A stretch of DNA of 64,000 bases from Chryseobacterium jejuense (GCF_017877355.1 NZ_JAGIPR010000010.1:1-64000), one strand, 5' to 3'. Numbered from the stretch's first letter, positions 28,703 through 37,379 are shown. Notes: generated from the sequence alone by a model not told the origin. A program made the numbers and translations.

Positions 28703-29566
28703 ATGATGCAGAATATACTAGGAATCGATATTGGCGGATCGCACATTACACTGGCGCAGGTAGATCCTGAGAAACGTGAAATTATCACTTCAACGTACGT
28801 AAGAGAATATGTTAATTCCTTTGATAACAAAGAAATAATTTTCTCCGCCTGGACTTCAGCCATTGAAAAAGGAGCCTATAATCTGGTGAAAGAAGATCTT
28901 TTAATAGGAATTGCCATGCCGGGGCCTTTCGATTATGAAAACGGAATATCGCTGATGGAACAGGGGAAGTTTATTGATATCCTTCATGTCAACATAAAAG
29001 ATGAACTGGCCCAAAGATTATCCATTTCTACAAAGCAGATTCACTTTGTTAATGATGCGGCAGCCTTTATGGAAGGCGAAGTATTCGGAGGCTGTGTGCA
29101 GGGCTTTCAAAAGATTTTTGGAGTCACTCTCGGAACAGGATTAGGAACCACTTTCTATAACGGAGAATTGGCTACAGATGAAGACCTTTGGGATTCTCCT
29201 TTTAAAGAATCCATCTTTGAAGATTATCTGGCCACACGTTGGTTTGTTAAACGTTACGAAGAACTTACAGGAGAGCAGATATCAGGAACGAAAGACCTGT
29301 TGGATAAACCTCTGGAAATACAGAAACAGATATTCGATGAATATGCAGATGCTTTCTCTGAATTTGTGGTGAAATATGTAGACCATTACAAACCGGAAGT
29401 TTTAGTTATAGGAGGAAATATAGCAAAAGCCTATCCTCATTTTGAACAAAGATTTATTCAGAATCTAACAGCGAATAATATTAACTTGCAGGTTAAAATC
29501 TCTGCCATCTTTGAAGATGCAGCCATTTTGGGAGCTGCTAGCTATGCACTAAAAAAGCTTATATAA
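28703..29566 (+). CDS. ROK family sugar kinase without the usual zinc motif
   Basis: 287 residues. The nucleotide-binding GIDIGGSHI (7-15), HFVNDAAAFMEGE with the expected catalytic Asp118, and GVTLGTGLGTTF are ROK hallmarks. The CxCGxxGCxE zinc motif that normally follows GEL is absent; the region reads ATDEDLWDSPFKESIFEDY, with no cysteine. Related Bacteroidota proteins show the same change. In this locus the likely role is phosphorylation of free mannose to mannose 6-phosphate for the isomerase encoded two genes on. Glucose or GlcNAc are alternatives. Confidence 0.88.
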   Translation: MMQNILGIDIGGSHITLAQVDPEKREIITSTYVREYVNSFDNKEIIFSAWTSAIEKGAYNLVKEDLLIGIAMPGPFDYENGISLMEQGKFIDILHVNIKDELAQRLSISTKQIHFVNDAAAFMEGEVFGGCVQGFQKIFGVTLGTGLGTTFYNGELATDEDLWDSPFKESIFEDYLATRWFVKRYEELTGEQISGTKDLLDKPLEIQKQIFDEYADAFSEFVVKYVDHYKPEVLVIGGNIAKAYPHFEQRFIQNLTANNINLQVKISAIFEDAAILGAASYALKKLI

Positions 29567-29587
29567 ATTAACAAACGAAACGATACA

Positions 29588-31858
29588 ATGAAGTCTATTT
29601 TTTCTACTTGCTTTCTTTTATTACAGGCCCTGGTTTTTGGTCAGAACGCATCTCCCGTAGACTATGTAAACCCATTGATGGGAACCCAGTCCAAACCTTC
29701 ATTATCCAACGGAAACACTTATCCGGCAGTTGGACTTCCATGGGGAATGAATATCTGGACGGCCCAAACCGGAAAAATGGGTGACGGATGGGCCTACACT
29801 TACGATGCAGATAAAATAAAAGGATTCAAACAAACCCATCAGCCTTCTCCCTGGATGAATGATTATGGAGCATTCTCCATTATGCCGGGAGTGGGAAAAC
29901 TAAAATTTAAAGAAGACGACAGGGCAAGTTGGTTCAGCCATAAAGCTGAGGTTACCACTCCTTATTTCTATAGTGTTTATTTAGCAGATATCAATGTAAC
30001 TACTGAATTTACGCCTACAGAAAGAGCTTCTTTTTTCAAATTTGATTTTCCTAAAACAGACAGTGCATATGTAGTTATTGATGCCCTGAATAAAGGTTCA
30101 TACATCAAAATTTTACCGAAAGAAAGAAAAATTCTGGGCTATACCACCAGATATTCTACCGGGAAGTATGACAATTTTAAAAACTATTTTGTGGTTCAGT
30201 TTGATAAAGACTTTGAGCTTACAAAAACCTGGAAAGATGATAAACTTGTTAATGATAAGCTTGAAATTACCAGCGATCACACCGGAGCCATAGTAGGCTT
30301 TAAACTGAAAAATAAAGAAACAGTGTACGCAAAAGTAGCCTCTTCATTCATCAGTTTTGAACAGGCTGAAATCAATCTTAAAAGAGAGATCGGAAACAGA
30401 AATTTTGAACAGGTAAAAACCGATGCTAAAAATATCTGGAATAAAACCTTAGGAAAAATAGAAGTAAAAGGAGGAACAGATCAACAGATGAGAACCTTTT
30501 ATTCCTCTTTGTACAGAACTTTATTTTTTCCACAGAAATTATATGAGATGGATGCTCAGAGTAAAATAAAGCACTGGAGCCCATACAACGGGAAAATTGC
30601 AGACGGAAAAATGTTTGCAGGAACTGGTTTCTGGGATACTTTCAGAGCTTTATATCCTTTCCTGAACCTGGTGTATCCAAGTATCAATGTAGAAATGCAG
30701 GAAGGATTGGCAAATGCTTACAAAGAAGGAGGATTCTTACCGGAGTGGAGTAGTCCTGGATATTCCGATATTATGATTGGGAATAACTCAGCTTCCGTAG
30801 TGGCAGACGCTTATATCAAAGGACTTCGTGGGTATGATGTAGAAACCCTTTGGCAGGCCGTAAAACATGGTGCCAATAACGAAGGACCTATAGAAGCAGT
30901 GGGCCGCGCAGGTGTAAAATATTACAATGAATTAGGCTATGTTCCTTACGATGTAAAAATTAATGAGAATGCAGCCAGAACATTAGAATACGCTTATGAT
31001 GACTTTTCAATATATCAACTAGGAAAAGCATTAGGAAAACCTGCCTCAGAAATTGATATTTACAAAAAAAGAGCGTATAATTACAAAAATCTGTTCGATA
31101 AGGAAACAGGACTGATGCGTGGTAAAAATAAAGATGGTAATTTCCAGAAACCTTTCAATCCTTTTAAATGGGGTGATGCCTTTACAGAAGGAAACAGTTG
31201 GCATTATACCTGGTCAGTTTTCCAGGATATTGAAGGCTTAGCCCAATTGATGGGCGGTAAAAAGAAATTTGAAGCCAAACTGGATGAAGTCTTTTCATTA
31301 CCACCGGTTTTTGATGACAGCTATTATGGTGGAGTGATCCATGAGATCAGAGAAATGCAGATTATGAATATGGGACAGTATGCCCACGGGAATCAGCCTA
31401 TACAGCATATGATCTATCTGTACAATTATGCAGGAGCACCTTATAAAACCCAATATTGGACAAGACAGGTGATGAATAAGCTATATCAGGCTACTCCGGA
31501 TGGCTATTGCGGAGATGAAGATAATGGGCAGACTTCTGCGTGGTATATTTTCTCAGCATTAGGATTTTATCCCGTAACGCCGGCAACAGATCAGTATGTA
31601 TTGGGAGCTCCGTTGTTTAAGGAAGCCACCATCCATCTTGAAAACGGCAAGAAAATTGAAGTAAAGGCAGCTGAAAACAGTGCTGAAAATTTATATGTGC
31701 AATCATTGAATGTAAATGGACAGCTGTACTCCAAAAACTGGTTGAGCCATAAAAATTTGATGAACGGTGCAGTTCTGAATTTTAAAATGGACAGTAAGCC
31801 GAATACAGACAGAGGATCACAGGAAAAAGATTTTCCATATTCCATGTCAAAAGAATAG
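29588..31858 (+). CDS. GH92 alpha-mannosidase (second copy, different motif set)
   Basis: 756 residues with a signal peptide (IFSTCFLLLQALVFGQ). GH92 features: VDYVNPLMGTQSKPSLSNGN, PWGMNIWTAQTG, THQPSPWMNDYG, FWDTFRALYPFLN, FLPEWSSPGY, GNQPIQHMIYLYNYAG and DEDNGQTSAWYIFSALGFYPV. The GNQPIQH motif replaces GDEPGHH of the first copy, and the substrate-facing N-terminal loops differ. This points to another linkage preference (for example alpha-1,3 or capped mannose), but the exact specificity cannot be read from sequence. It starts 21 bases after the ROK kinase. Confidence 0.93.
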   Translation: MKSIFSTCFLLLQALVFGQNASPVDYVNPLMGTQSKPSLSNGNTYPAVGLPWGMNIWTAQTGKMGDGWAYTYDADKIKGFKQTHQPSPWMNDYGAFSIMPGVGKLKFKEDDRASWFSHKAEVTTPYFYSVYLADINVTTEFTPTERASFFKFDFPKTDSAYVVIDALNKGSYIKILPKERKILGYTTRYSTGKYDNFKNYFVVQFDKDFELTKTWKDDKLVNDKLEITSDHTGAIVGFKLKNKETVYAKVASSFISFEQAEINLKREIGNRNFEQVKTDAKNIWNKTLGKIEVKGGTDQQMRTFYSSLYRTLFFPQKLYEMDAQSKIKHWSPYNGKIADGKMFAGTGFWDTFRALYPFLNLVYPSINVEMQEGLANAYKEGGFLPEWSSPGYSDIMIGNNSASVVADAYIKGLRGYDVETLWQAVKHGANNEGPIEAVGRAGVKYYNELGYVPYDVKINENAARTLEYAYDDFSIYQLGKALGKPASEIDIYKKRAYNYKNLFDKETGLMRGKNKDGNFQKPFNPFKWGDAFTEGNSWHYTWSVFQDIEGLAQLMGGKKKFEAKLDEVFSLPPVFDDSYYGGVIHEIREMQIMNMGQYAHGNQPIQHMIYLYNYAGAPYKTQYWTRQVMNKLYQATPDGYCGDEDNGQTSAWYIFSALGFYPVTPATDQYVLGAPLFKEATIHLENGKKIEVKAAENSAENLYVQSLNVNGQLYSKNWLSHKNLMNGAVLNFKMDSKPNTDRGSQEKDFPYSMSKE

Positions 31859-31894
31859 TCAGATCAATAATTTTAATTAAGAGAAACAAGATAT

Positions 31895-32392
31895 ATGAGC
31901 ACGGAAAAAAAAGAAATATTCGATAGAGTGGAACAGACTCTACAAAGCCAGGGGTTTACCATTGCAGCAAAAGACGAAACCAGACCATGGGGAGGTTTTT
32001 TTGTGATTGATGAGGCACAGGCGCAGGATTTCGCCAATCAGTACTTTGATGGAATTGATGTGGAAAACCTGAGAATAGGAGGGAAGCTAAGCCCGAAAAT
32101 TCTTATTGTGGCTCCAGAAGCAAGATTAAGCTGGCAGTATCACCACAGAAGAGCAGAGATCTGGCAGGTAGTGGAAGGAACAGTAGGAATCAAAAGAAGT
32201 ACTACAGATGAAGAAGGAGAAGTAGCAGAATATAAACCAAAAGATCAGGTAAAACTTCAGCAGGGAGAAAGACACAGATTAATAGGTCTTTCAGGCTGGG
32301 GAATCGTAGCTGAAATATGGCAGCATACTGATGCATCCAATCCTTCAGATGAAGATGATATTGTAAGAGTACAGGATGACTTTGGAAGATAA
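31895..32392 (+). CDS. Cupin-type mannose-6-phosphate isomerase
   Basis: A 165-residue standalone cupin. RPWGGF (30-35), QYHHRRAE (81-88), GERHRL (124-129) and AEIWQ (139-143) match the C-terminal isomerase domain of type II phosphomannose isomerase/GDP-mannose pyrophosphorylase, with His83, His84, Glu88 and His127 as likely metal ligands. It would convert mannose 6-phosphate from the ROK kinase to fructose 6-phosphate, closing the catabolic route of the locus. Similar short proteins are sometimes labelled phosphoheptose isomerase; the operon favours mannose. A strong terminator follows. Confidence 0.8.
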   Translation: MSTEKKEIFDRVEQTLQSQGFTIAAKDETRPWGGFFVIDEAQAQDFANQYFDGIDVENLRIGGKLSPKILIVAPEARLSWQYHHRRAEIWQVVEGTVGIKRSTTDEEGEVAEYKPKDQVKLQQGERHRLIGLSGWGIVAEIWQHTDASNPSDEDDIVRVQDDFGR

Positions 32393-32394
32393 AA

Positions 32395-32430
32395 TAAAAA
32401 AACAGCATCAATTATGATGCTGTTTTTTTA
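32395..32430 (+). terminator. Terminator of the N-glycan utilisation operon
   Basis: A perfect 10-bp stem AACAGCATCA/TGATGCTGTT with ATTA loop, flanked by A-run and T7, directly after the isomerase stop. Confidence 0.93.
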
Positions 32431-32581
32431 TTTTGGTAAGGAAGCTGGATGCTGGAAGAGAGAAATTCCTGGAGATTTTCAGAAGGATTATTTCTGCTAT
32501 TGATCTAATGCTTCACAGAAAATGGGACAGACAAAAATTAAACCTATAAGGTTTTTTTATGGAAAGTTTTAATATCATAAA

Positions 32582-32608
32582 AAACCAGTATCAAATTGAT
32601 ACTGGTTT
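32582..32608 (-). terminator. Terminator of the TonB-receptor operon
   Basis: An 11-bp stem AAACCAGTATC/GATACTGGTTT with a 5-base loop. On the minus strand it is followed by a run of T, about 100 bases after the receptor stop. Confidence 0.8.
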
Positions 32609-32707
32609 ATATTTTCAAGGATATCCTGAAACAGAGAAGTTATGAGGATTTCAATTAAATAAACTGTCAAACAGTACCTCTATCATCCAGCCTCCATCTT
32701 CCCGCTC

Positions 32708-35413
32708 TTAAAACGTCACATCCAGTCCCACATAGAAATTCGCTTTCATAATCGGTGCATAGACCATTCCGCCATCAAAATAATTTCCGAAAGGATTTCT
32801 AAAATCGATGATTGCATTTTTCTGGTAATAAGAAGTAAGGTTTTCTCCCCCTATATAAGCCCTGATCTTTTTGTTGAAATTTCTTGAGATCTGTGCATTC
32901 AATACCGCATAAGAATTAGAATATCTTGGCAACTGAAATTCTGTAGGATTGTCTGACATATCAGGAAGTCTTTGTTTTCCTACCCAGTTTAAAGTGGTAT
33001 CAAAGCTCCAGAAACCACCTTTGTCATTTTTATTGGTTGCATAGGCAAGGTTTATAAATCCTCTGTGTTTTGCCATAAAAGGAACTTCTCTTCTTCCTCC
33101 AATATAATCCGCCTGTACATCATAATATTTATAAGCCAGTCTTACATCAAAGTTCTTGAAAGGCGTAAAATCCCATTGGGTCTGGAATGAATTAGCAAAT
33201 GATTTACCTTCCAGGTTATAGAATGTAAGCTGCTGGGGAGATTGGTCTAAATCTACTAATACCTGATCCTGGAAGTCTGTTCTGAAAAAGTCAGCAATGA
33301 TCGTGGATTTTCTTCCGAAAAGCTTAAATTCCTGCTGTAAGCTTGCTCCGTAGTTCCATGCAATCTCAGGCTTTAAACCATAAATATTTCCTCCGTTAGG
33401 TAGGATATTGATTGCTCTGTTAGAAGCAAAATACTGCTGACTCTCTGCAAATACATTCGCCGTTCTAAATCCTCTTCCTGCAGAAAGTCTTAAAATAGTC
33501 TGTGGAGTAAAGTCGTACTTAAAATTCACTCTCGGTGTAAACTGAGTTCCTGCCAGGTTGTGGAAATCTACTCGGGTTCCCGCTACTAAAGTATATTTTA
33601 AGCCTGTTAAAGTATATTCAGCAAAGATTCCCGGAACAATTTCGTTTCTTTTCATATTATCCACTAAATAAGTCTCCTCATAACCATCATACAAGAAACT
33701 TGCTCCCGCTTTATATTTGTGGTTGGTGTTTCCAATAATACTTTCAAAAATTAAATTTGAATAATAGGTATGCTGTTTTCCGTAATAATTTCTCAGTCCA
33801 AAGAAGCTGTCCTGCTGGTGATAAACATATTGGTTCATCCAACCGATACTTTGATAAGGCTTTCCTTTAAAAACATATCCTGTTTTGTTCCAAATCTGAA
33901 ATCTTGAAATATCAATTCCAACACCATAAGCCGGTTGTTTATCTTGTGCTAGTTTCTTGTCGAAGGCAATTTGTCCTGCAGTTCTTTCATCCCGGATAAA
34001 ATTAATTCCAAAATGAGACCCGAATCCTGACTTTTCAAGGTCATTATAATTCAGGAGATAAGCTGCATTGATCTGTGTTCCTTTGGGTCTGTCAAGAAAA
34101 CCGTCATCATTCATATCTGTATTCCCGAAAGTTCCGTTTCCGTGAAGAAGGAAAGTTTGTGACCACTTATCATTAATGGGAGAAACATGGGTAATATTCG
34201 CTTCAGCTCTTCCGTTAAAATCCGAAAAAAGATTGAGAGAAGTTTCAGGTTCCTTAGCATTCTTCAATAATTCAGTATTGATCTGCCCAGTAATACTTTC
34301 ATAACCATTGGTTACCGTACTTCCACCTTTCGTTAACTGAATACTTTCAATCCATCTTCCCGGTATAAAATTCAACCCATAAGCAGAAGCTAATCCTCTG
34401 ATCTCAGGCAGCTGTTCTTTCGTTAAGCTGGTATATTTTTGATCCAATCCCAGCATTTTCAGCTGCTTTGTACCTGTTACGGCATTGCTGAAAGAAACAT
34501 CTACGGTTGCATTGGTTTCAAAACTTTCAGATAAATTACAACATGCCGCTTTTAACAGCTCTTTTTTATCAATATTAAAAACCAGCCCTGCTTCTTTCTT
34601 GCTTAAAGATGTAGCTGCTTTAGAACCTGTTACTACAACTCCGTCAATACTCTTCTCATGTTTGCTGTGAGAATCATTGTCAGCGGGAGCTGCGTGATCT
34701 TTATGGTTTTCATGTTTCGTCTCTTCTTCATAATGAACCTTTGGATTAGCCTCTCCAAAAGTGAAATCTCTGTCATACAGGCAACATCCCGGAAGACCAT
34801 TATAAGTGGAATCTAAAGCCTTGTATTTCTCGTTATCATGTCCTGCATCCGCAATAGCCTTCAATATCTTATCCGATGAGGTTTTGGCAGCATCAAAATG
34901 TAAAAAAACCGTTTGCTTTTCGGCATTCCATTCCGCAGAGTCTGCTCCTGCACCTTTAGCCGCTTTTTCAATTCTGGCTTTGCATGATGCACAGTTTCCT
35001 CTTACATAGAACTCGTTGTCCTTTTTAGCTGGAGTTGTTGTATTGGCATGATGTTCATGGTGAGATTCTGCTTGTGTTGGCTGTAGATCTCTTTCATATA
35101 AACAACACCCAGGAAGACTTTTGTAAACATCATCCGAAGCTTTGAATTTTTCATTATCGTGACCTGCTTCCGCTACTTTTTTCAGAATATCGTCAGCAGA
35201 AATTTTATCCGTTTCTAGAGTGAGTGTTTGGAGATCAACAGAATAAACAGCAGTTTTTGCACCTGCTTTTTTTGCGGCTCCTTCAATTCTTGTTTTGCAC
35301 ATTTCACAGTTCCCTTTTACTTTGAACTGATTTTTCTGAAGATTTTGAGCCGATATAAATTGTGTAAATAAGAATAATGCACCAAGTATTAACCTGGAAA
35401 TATATAATTTCAT
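32708..35413 (-). CDS. TonB-dependent receptor with two N-terminal heavy-metal-associated domains
   Basis: 901 residues from the ATG at 35413, which exposes the signal peptide LILGALFLFTQFISAQ; an upstream in-frame start at 35470 is less likely. Two HMA-like repeats follow: GNCEMCKTRIE (Cys36, Cys39) and GNCASCKARIE (Cys141, Cys144), each ending with LPGCCLY (Cys103-104, Cys210-211). His-rich linkers (HHEHH near 118; 233-252) separate them. Then come a plug with KAACCNLSESFETN (Cys291-292) and a beta-barrel ending in Phe. The metal ligands suggest a copper or other soft-metal receptor. Two secreted Cys/His proteins are encoded just upstream. Confidence 0.9.
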   Translation of the reverse strand: MKLYISRLILGALFLFTQFISAQNLQKNQFKVKGNCEMCKTRIEGAAKKAGAKTAVYSVDLQTLTLETDKISADDILKKVAEAGHDNEKFKASDDVYKSLPGCCLYERDLQPTQAESHHEHHANTTTPAKKDNEFYVRGNCASCKARIEKAAKGAGADSAEWNAEKQTVFLHFDAAKTSSDKILKAIADAGHDNEKYKALDSTYNGLPGCCLYDRDFTFGEANPKVHYEEETKHENHKDHAAPADNDSHSKHEKSIDGVVVTGSKAATSLSKKEAGLVFNIDKKELLKAACCNLSESFETNATVDVSFSNAVTGTKQLKMLGLDQKYTSLTKEQLPEIRGLASAYGLNFIPGRWIESIQLTKGGSTVTNGYESITGQINTELLKNAKEPETSLNLFSDFNGRAEANITHVSPINDKWSQTFLLHGNGTFGNTDMNDDGFLDRPKGTQINAAYLLNYNDLEKSGFGSHFGINFIRDERTAGQIAFDKKLAQDKQPAYGVGIDISRFQIWNKTGYVFKGKPYQSIGWMNQYVYHQQDSFFGLRNYYGKQHTYYSNLIFESIIGNTNHKYKAGASFLYDGYEETYLVDNMKRNEIVPGIFAEYTLTGLKYTLVAGTRVDFHNLAGTQFTPRVNFKYDFTPQTILRLSAGRGFRTANVFAESQQYFASNRAINILPNGGNIYGLKPEIAWNYGASLQQEFKLFGRKSTIIADFFRTDFQDQVLVDLDQSPQQLTFYNLEGKSFANSFQTQWDFTPFKNFDVRLAYKYYDVQADYIGGRREVPFMAKHRGFINLAYATNKNDKGGFWSFDTTLNWVGKQRLPDMSDNPTEFQLPRYSNSYAVLNAQISRNFNKKIRAYIGGENLTSYYQKNAIIDFRNPFGNYFDGGMVYAPIMKANFYVGLDVTF

Positions 35414-35480
35414 TTGTTTAAAGTTTAGATTAAATAAAATACGGTTCATTACAATGTATAACGAACTCACAATGTTTTAA

Positions 35481-35843
35481 TTAACCTATTTTAGGAGGTT
35501 GCCAGATTTCCTTTAATCGGTCGGAAAGGTAAGGGTCTGAATACTGAAACTGAGGATTCTTATTCGCTTTATAATAAGACAGTTCCAGACGCAGGTTTTT
35601 TGAAAAAGGAGTCTCAATAAAAGTAAAGCAGGCAACACATGACGAACAACAATCATCATTACATGACTTTGTAGCATCATCTTTACCCTCTTTTTTTGAG
35701 GAATGATTTTTACAGCAGTCGCTCTTCTTTCCGGATTCTGCTTTGCAGCAGGTTTCCTGCATAGATTGAGCGTAGAAACTATCCTTAGGAACCAGAAAAA
35801 TTCCCAAACAAAATACTATTGCCAGTATGTGAAATAGCTTCAT
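35481..35843 (-). CDS. Small Cys-rich secreted protein (HYC_CC_PP-like)
   Basis: 120 residues from the ATG at 35843; the in-frame start at 35882 overlaps the upstream gene. Signal peptide (FHILAIVFCLGIFL), then a Lys/Ser/Asp-rich region carrying nine cysteines in CC pairs (32-33, 43-44, 65-66) and singles (61, 69, 72), ending in WQPPKIG. The CC and C-terminal PP pattern recalls the small Bacteroidota family named HYC_CC_PP, from memory. Such clustering suggests metal binding outside the cytosol. It lies between the repeat lipoprotein (20 bases upstream) and the HMA receptor (68 bases downstream), so one operon is likely. Confidence 0.8.
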   Translation of the reverse strand: MKLFHILAIVFCLGIFLVPKDSFYAQSMQETCCKAESGKKSDCCKNHSSKKEGKDDATKSCNDDCCSSCVACFTFIETPFSKNLRLELSYYKANKNPQFQYSDPYLSDRLKEIWQPPKIG

Positions 35844-35862
35844 AGCTACAAAAATACAAAAT

Positions 35863-36519
35863 TTATGGCAAAGGATCACCAACTTTTAGAGAACAGCTGT
35901 GCCAAGGTTCTCCATGAGCTGGGTTCACTTTAGGTTTTTCTCCCATAGCCAGATTTTGTGAAGCGGTTTGAGCCTTTGCCTGAACTGGAGTTGGTGTAGG
36001 AGTAACCTGTATATTGTTTTGTGCAGATTGAGGGGCCGCAGCCGGTTTACTGCTCAAAGGCTGTCCTACAGGGATGTCACATCGGTGTCCCGGTTGTCCA
36101 TGTGGCGGATTCATTCCCGGAGCTGTTTTCACTGATTGAGCACTGTTATTCATGGTTACTTTCGCTGGGGATGCTTTACCAGGGTCAATTTGAATGGTAT
36201 TGTTCGCTCCTACACTGATATTTTGAGAAGCAGGAGTTGCTGTTGGCTGGCTGTTTAAAGGCTGTCCTACAGGAATATCACATCGGTGTCCCGGTTGCCC
36301 GTGCGCAGGATTCATTCCCGAAGCAGTGGCCATTGCAGCTGGAGCCGCATTGGATTGGATTCCCGCCTGATCCATCAGTGAAGCTTTTGGAGCATTGTTT
36401 AGAGCTACAGAAGGCTGTTGCGAACCAGCTTCTTCTTTTAAATAAGTTGCTTTTTCATCTTTTTTACAAGAGACAGCTAATATTGATACAGAGATCAAAC
36501 CTAAAAATGTATTCTTCAT
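35863..36519 (-). CDS. Lipoprotein with three HG-x-P-x-H-x-C repeats
   Basis: 218 residues, lipobox LAVSC (Cys18). The protein is otherwise low-complexity (Ala, Pro, Gln, Asn, Thr), suggesting an extended surface or periplasmic tether. It has three repeats: MNPAHGQPGHRCDIPVGQPL (69-88), the near-identical MNPPHGQPGHRCDIPVGQPL (136-155), and a diverged VNPAHGEPWHSCSLKVGDPL (198-217). Each carries two His and one Cys, a plausible soft-metal ligand set. The first two repeats are also close at DNA level. No enzymatic domain is seen. First gene of the receptor operon. Confidence 0.85.
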   Translation of the reverse strand: MKNTFLGLISVSILAVSCKKDEKATYLKEEAGSQQPSVALNNAPKASLMDQAGIQSNAAPAAMATASGMNPAHGQPGHRCDIPVGQPLNSQPTATPASQNISVGANNTIQIDPGKASPAKVTMNNSAQSVKTAPGMNPPHGQPGHRCDIPVGQPLSSKPAAAPQSAQNNIQVTPTPTPVQAKAQTASQNLAMGEKPKVNPAHGEPWHSCSLKVGDPLP

Positions 36520-36540
36520 ATCCTTGATTGGGTATGAAAC

Positions 36541-36578
36541 AAAATTAGCAAAACATTTTCAATTGTTTTGCTAATTTT
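36541..36578 (-). terminator. 15-bp inverted repeat between response regulator and lipoprotein operon
   Basis: Perfect arms AAAATTAGCAAAACA and TGTTTTGCTAATTTT with an 8-base loop, placed 24 bases after the regulator stop. On the minus strand the second arm ends in TTTTG. It also contains TAATTTTG (36540-36547 on the minus strand), a TAnnTTTG box for the lipoprotein gene, so terminator and promoter may overlap. Confidence 0.65.
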
Positions 36579-36601
36579 ATATTTATAATACGATTTTTAG
36601 A

Positions 36602-37288
36602 TTAATTTTTTACAAGAAGCCTAAATCCTTCTCCGTGAACGTTGATAATTTCCAATCCTTCATCATCTTTCAATAACTTACGAAGCTTAGCGATATACAC
36701 GTCCATACTTCTTGCTGTAAAGTAATTTTCCTTTTTCCAGATCTTTCTAAGCGCAAGATCTCTTGGCATGAAATCGTTTCTGTGGATGCAAAGAAGCTTT
36801 AATAGCTCATTTTCTTTTGGAGAAAGTTTATATTCTTTATCACCTACCTTCAGTTGTCTCAGCATAGAATCGAAGAAGATATTGCTGATTTTGAACTGCT
36901 CCTGTTCTTCATTTTCCAGCGTAGAGCTTCTTTGAAGAATCGCCTTGATCTTGTATAAAAGAAGTTCTGTATCAAATGGTTTTGTGATATAGTCATCAGC
37001 TCCCAGTTGGTACCCTTTCAGGATATCTTCTCTCATATTTCTTGCAGTAAGGAATATGATCGGAGTATTTTTATCAATTTTTTTCACATCTTCCGCCAAT
37101 GAAAATCCGTCCTTTTTAGGCATCATTACGTCAAATATACAGATGTCGAATTCATTTTCTGTAAATTCTTTCAATCCCTGTTCTCCATCAGTGGCAAGGG
37201 TTACTTCAAAATTATTGATGGTTAAATAATCTTTAAGCACCGCTCCGAAACTCTGATCGTCCTCTACTAATAATATTCTGTTGCTCAT
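36602..37288 (-). CDS. OmpR/PhoB-type response regulator
   Basis: 228 residues: a receiver domain with acidic pocket (EDD, 9-11), phosphoacceptor Asp53 in IFDVMMP and the TKPF lysine, then a winged-helix DNA-binding domain (about 130-226; LSPKENELLKLLC and ARSMDVYIAKLRKLL). It is similar in type to RprY of Bacteroides. Its kinase is the next gene upstream, after a 176-base spacer holding AT-rich inverted repeats. The downstream metal operon is a possible target by proximity only. Confidence 0.94.
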   Translation of the reverse strand: MSNRILLVEDDQSFGAVLKDYLTINNFEVTLATDGEQGLKEFTENEFDICIFDVMMPKKDGFSLAEDVKKIDKNTPIIFLTARNMREDILKGYQLGADDYITKPFDTELLLYKIKAILQRSSTLENEEQEQFKISNIFFDSMLRQLKVGDKEYKLSPKENELLKLLCIHRNDFMPRDLALRKIWKKENYFTARSMDVYIAKLRKLLKDDEGLEIINVHGEGFRLLVKN

Positions 37289-37379
37289 AACTTTTACTAA
37301 TTAATAATTAACAATTAAGAATGAACTGCCTCACTCTCTCTTCTTATATTTTGTTTTTTTGGTTTCTTATTTTATAATG

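Larger units (their letters stand above)
32393..32707. other. Intergenic region between convergent operons
   Basis: Contains the terminator of the N-glycan locus (32395-32430), a small hairpin AAACCT/AGGTTT with T-run (32540-32558) and the terminator of the minus-strand metal operon (32582-32608). No gene seen. Confidence 0.6.

Noticed and set aside
32708..35413. Copper-transporting P-type ATPase, because of the HMA repeats
   Set aside because: No DKTGT phosphorylation motif or ATPase domains; the rest is a TonB plug and beta-barrel.
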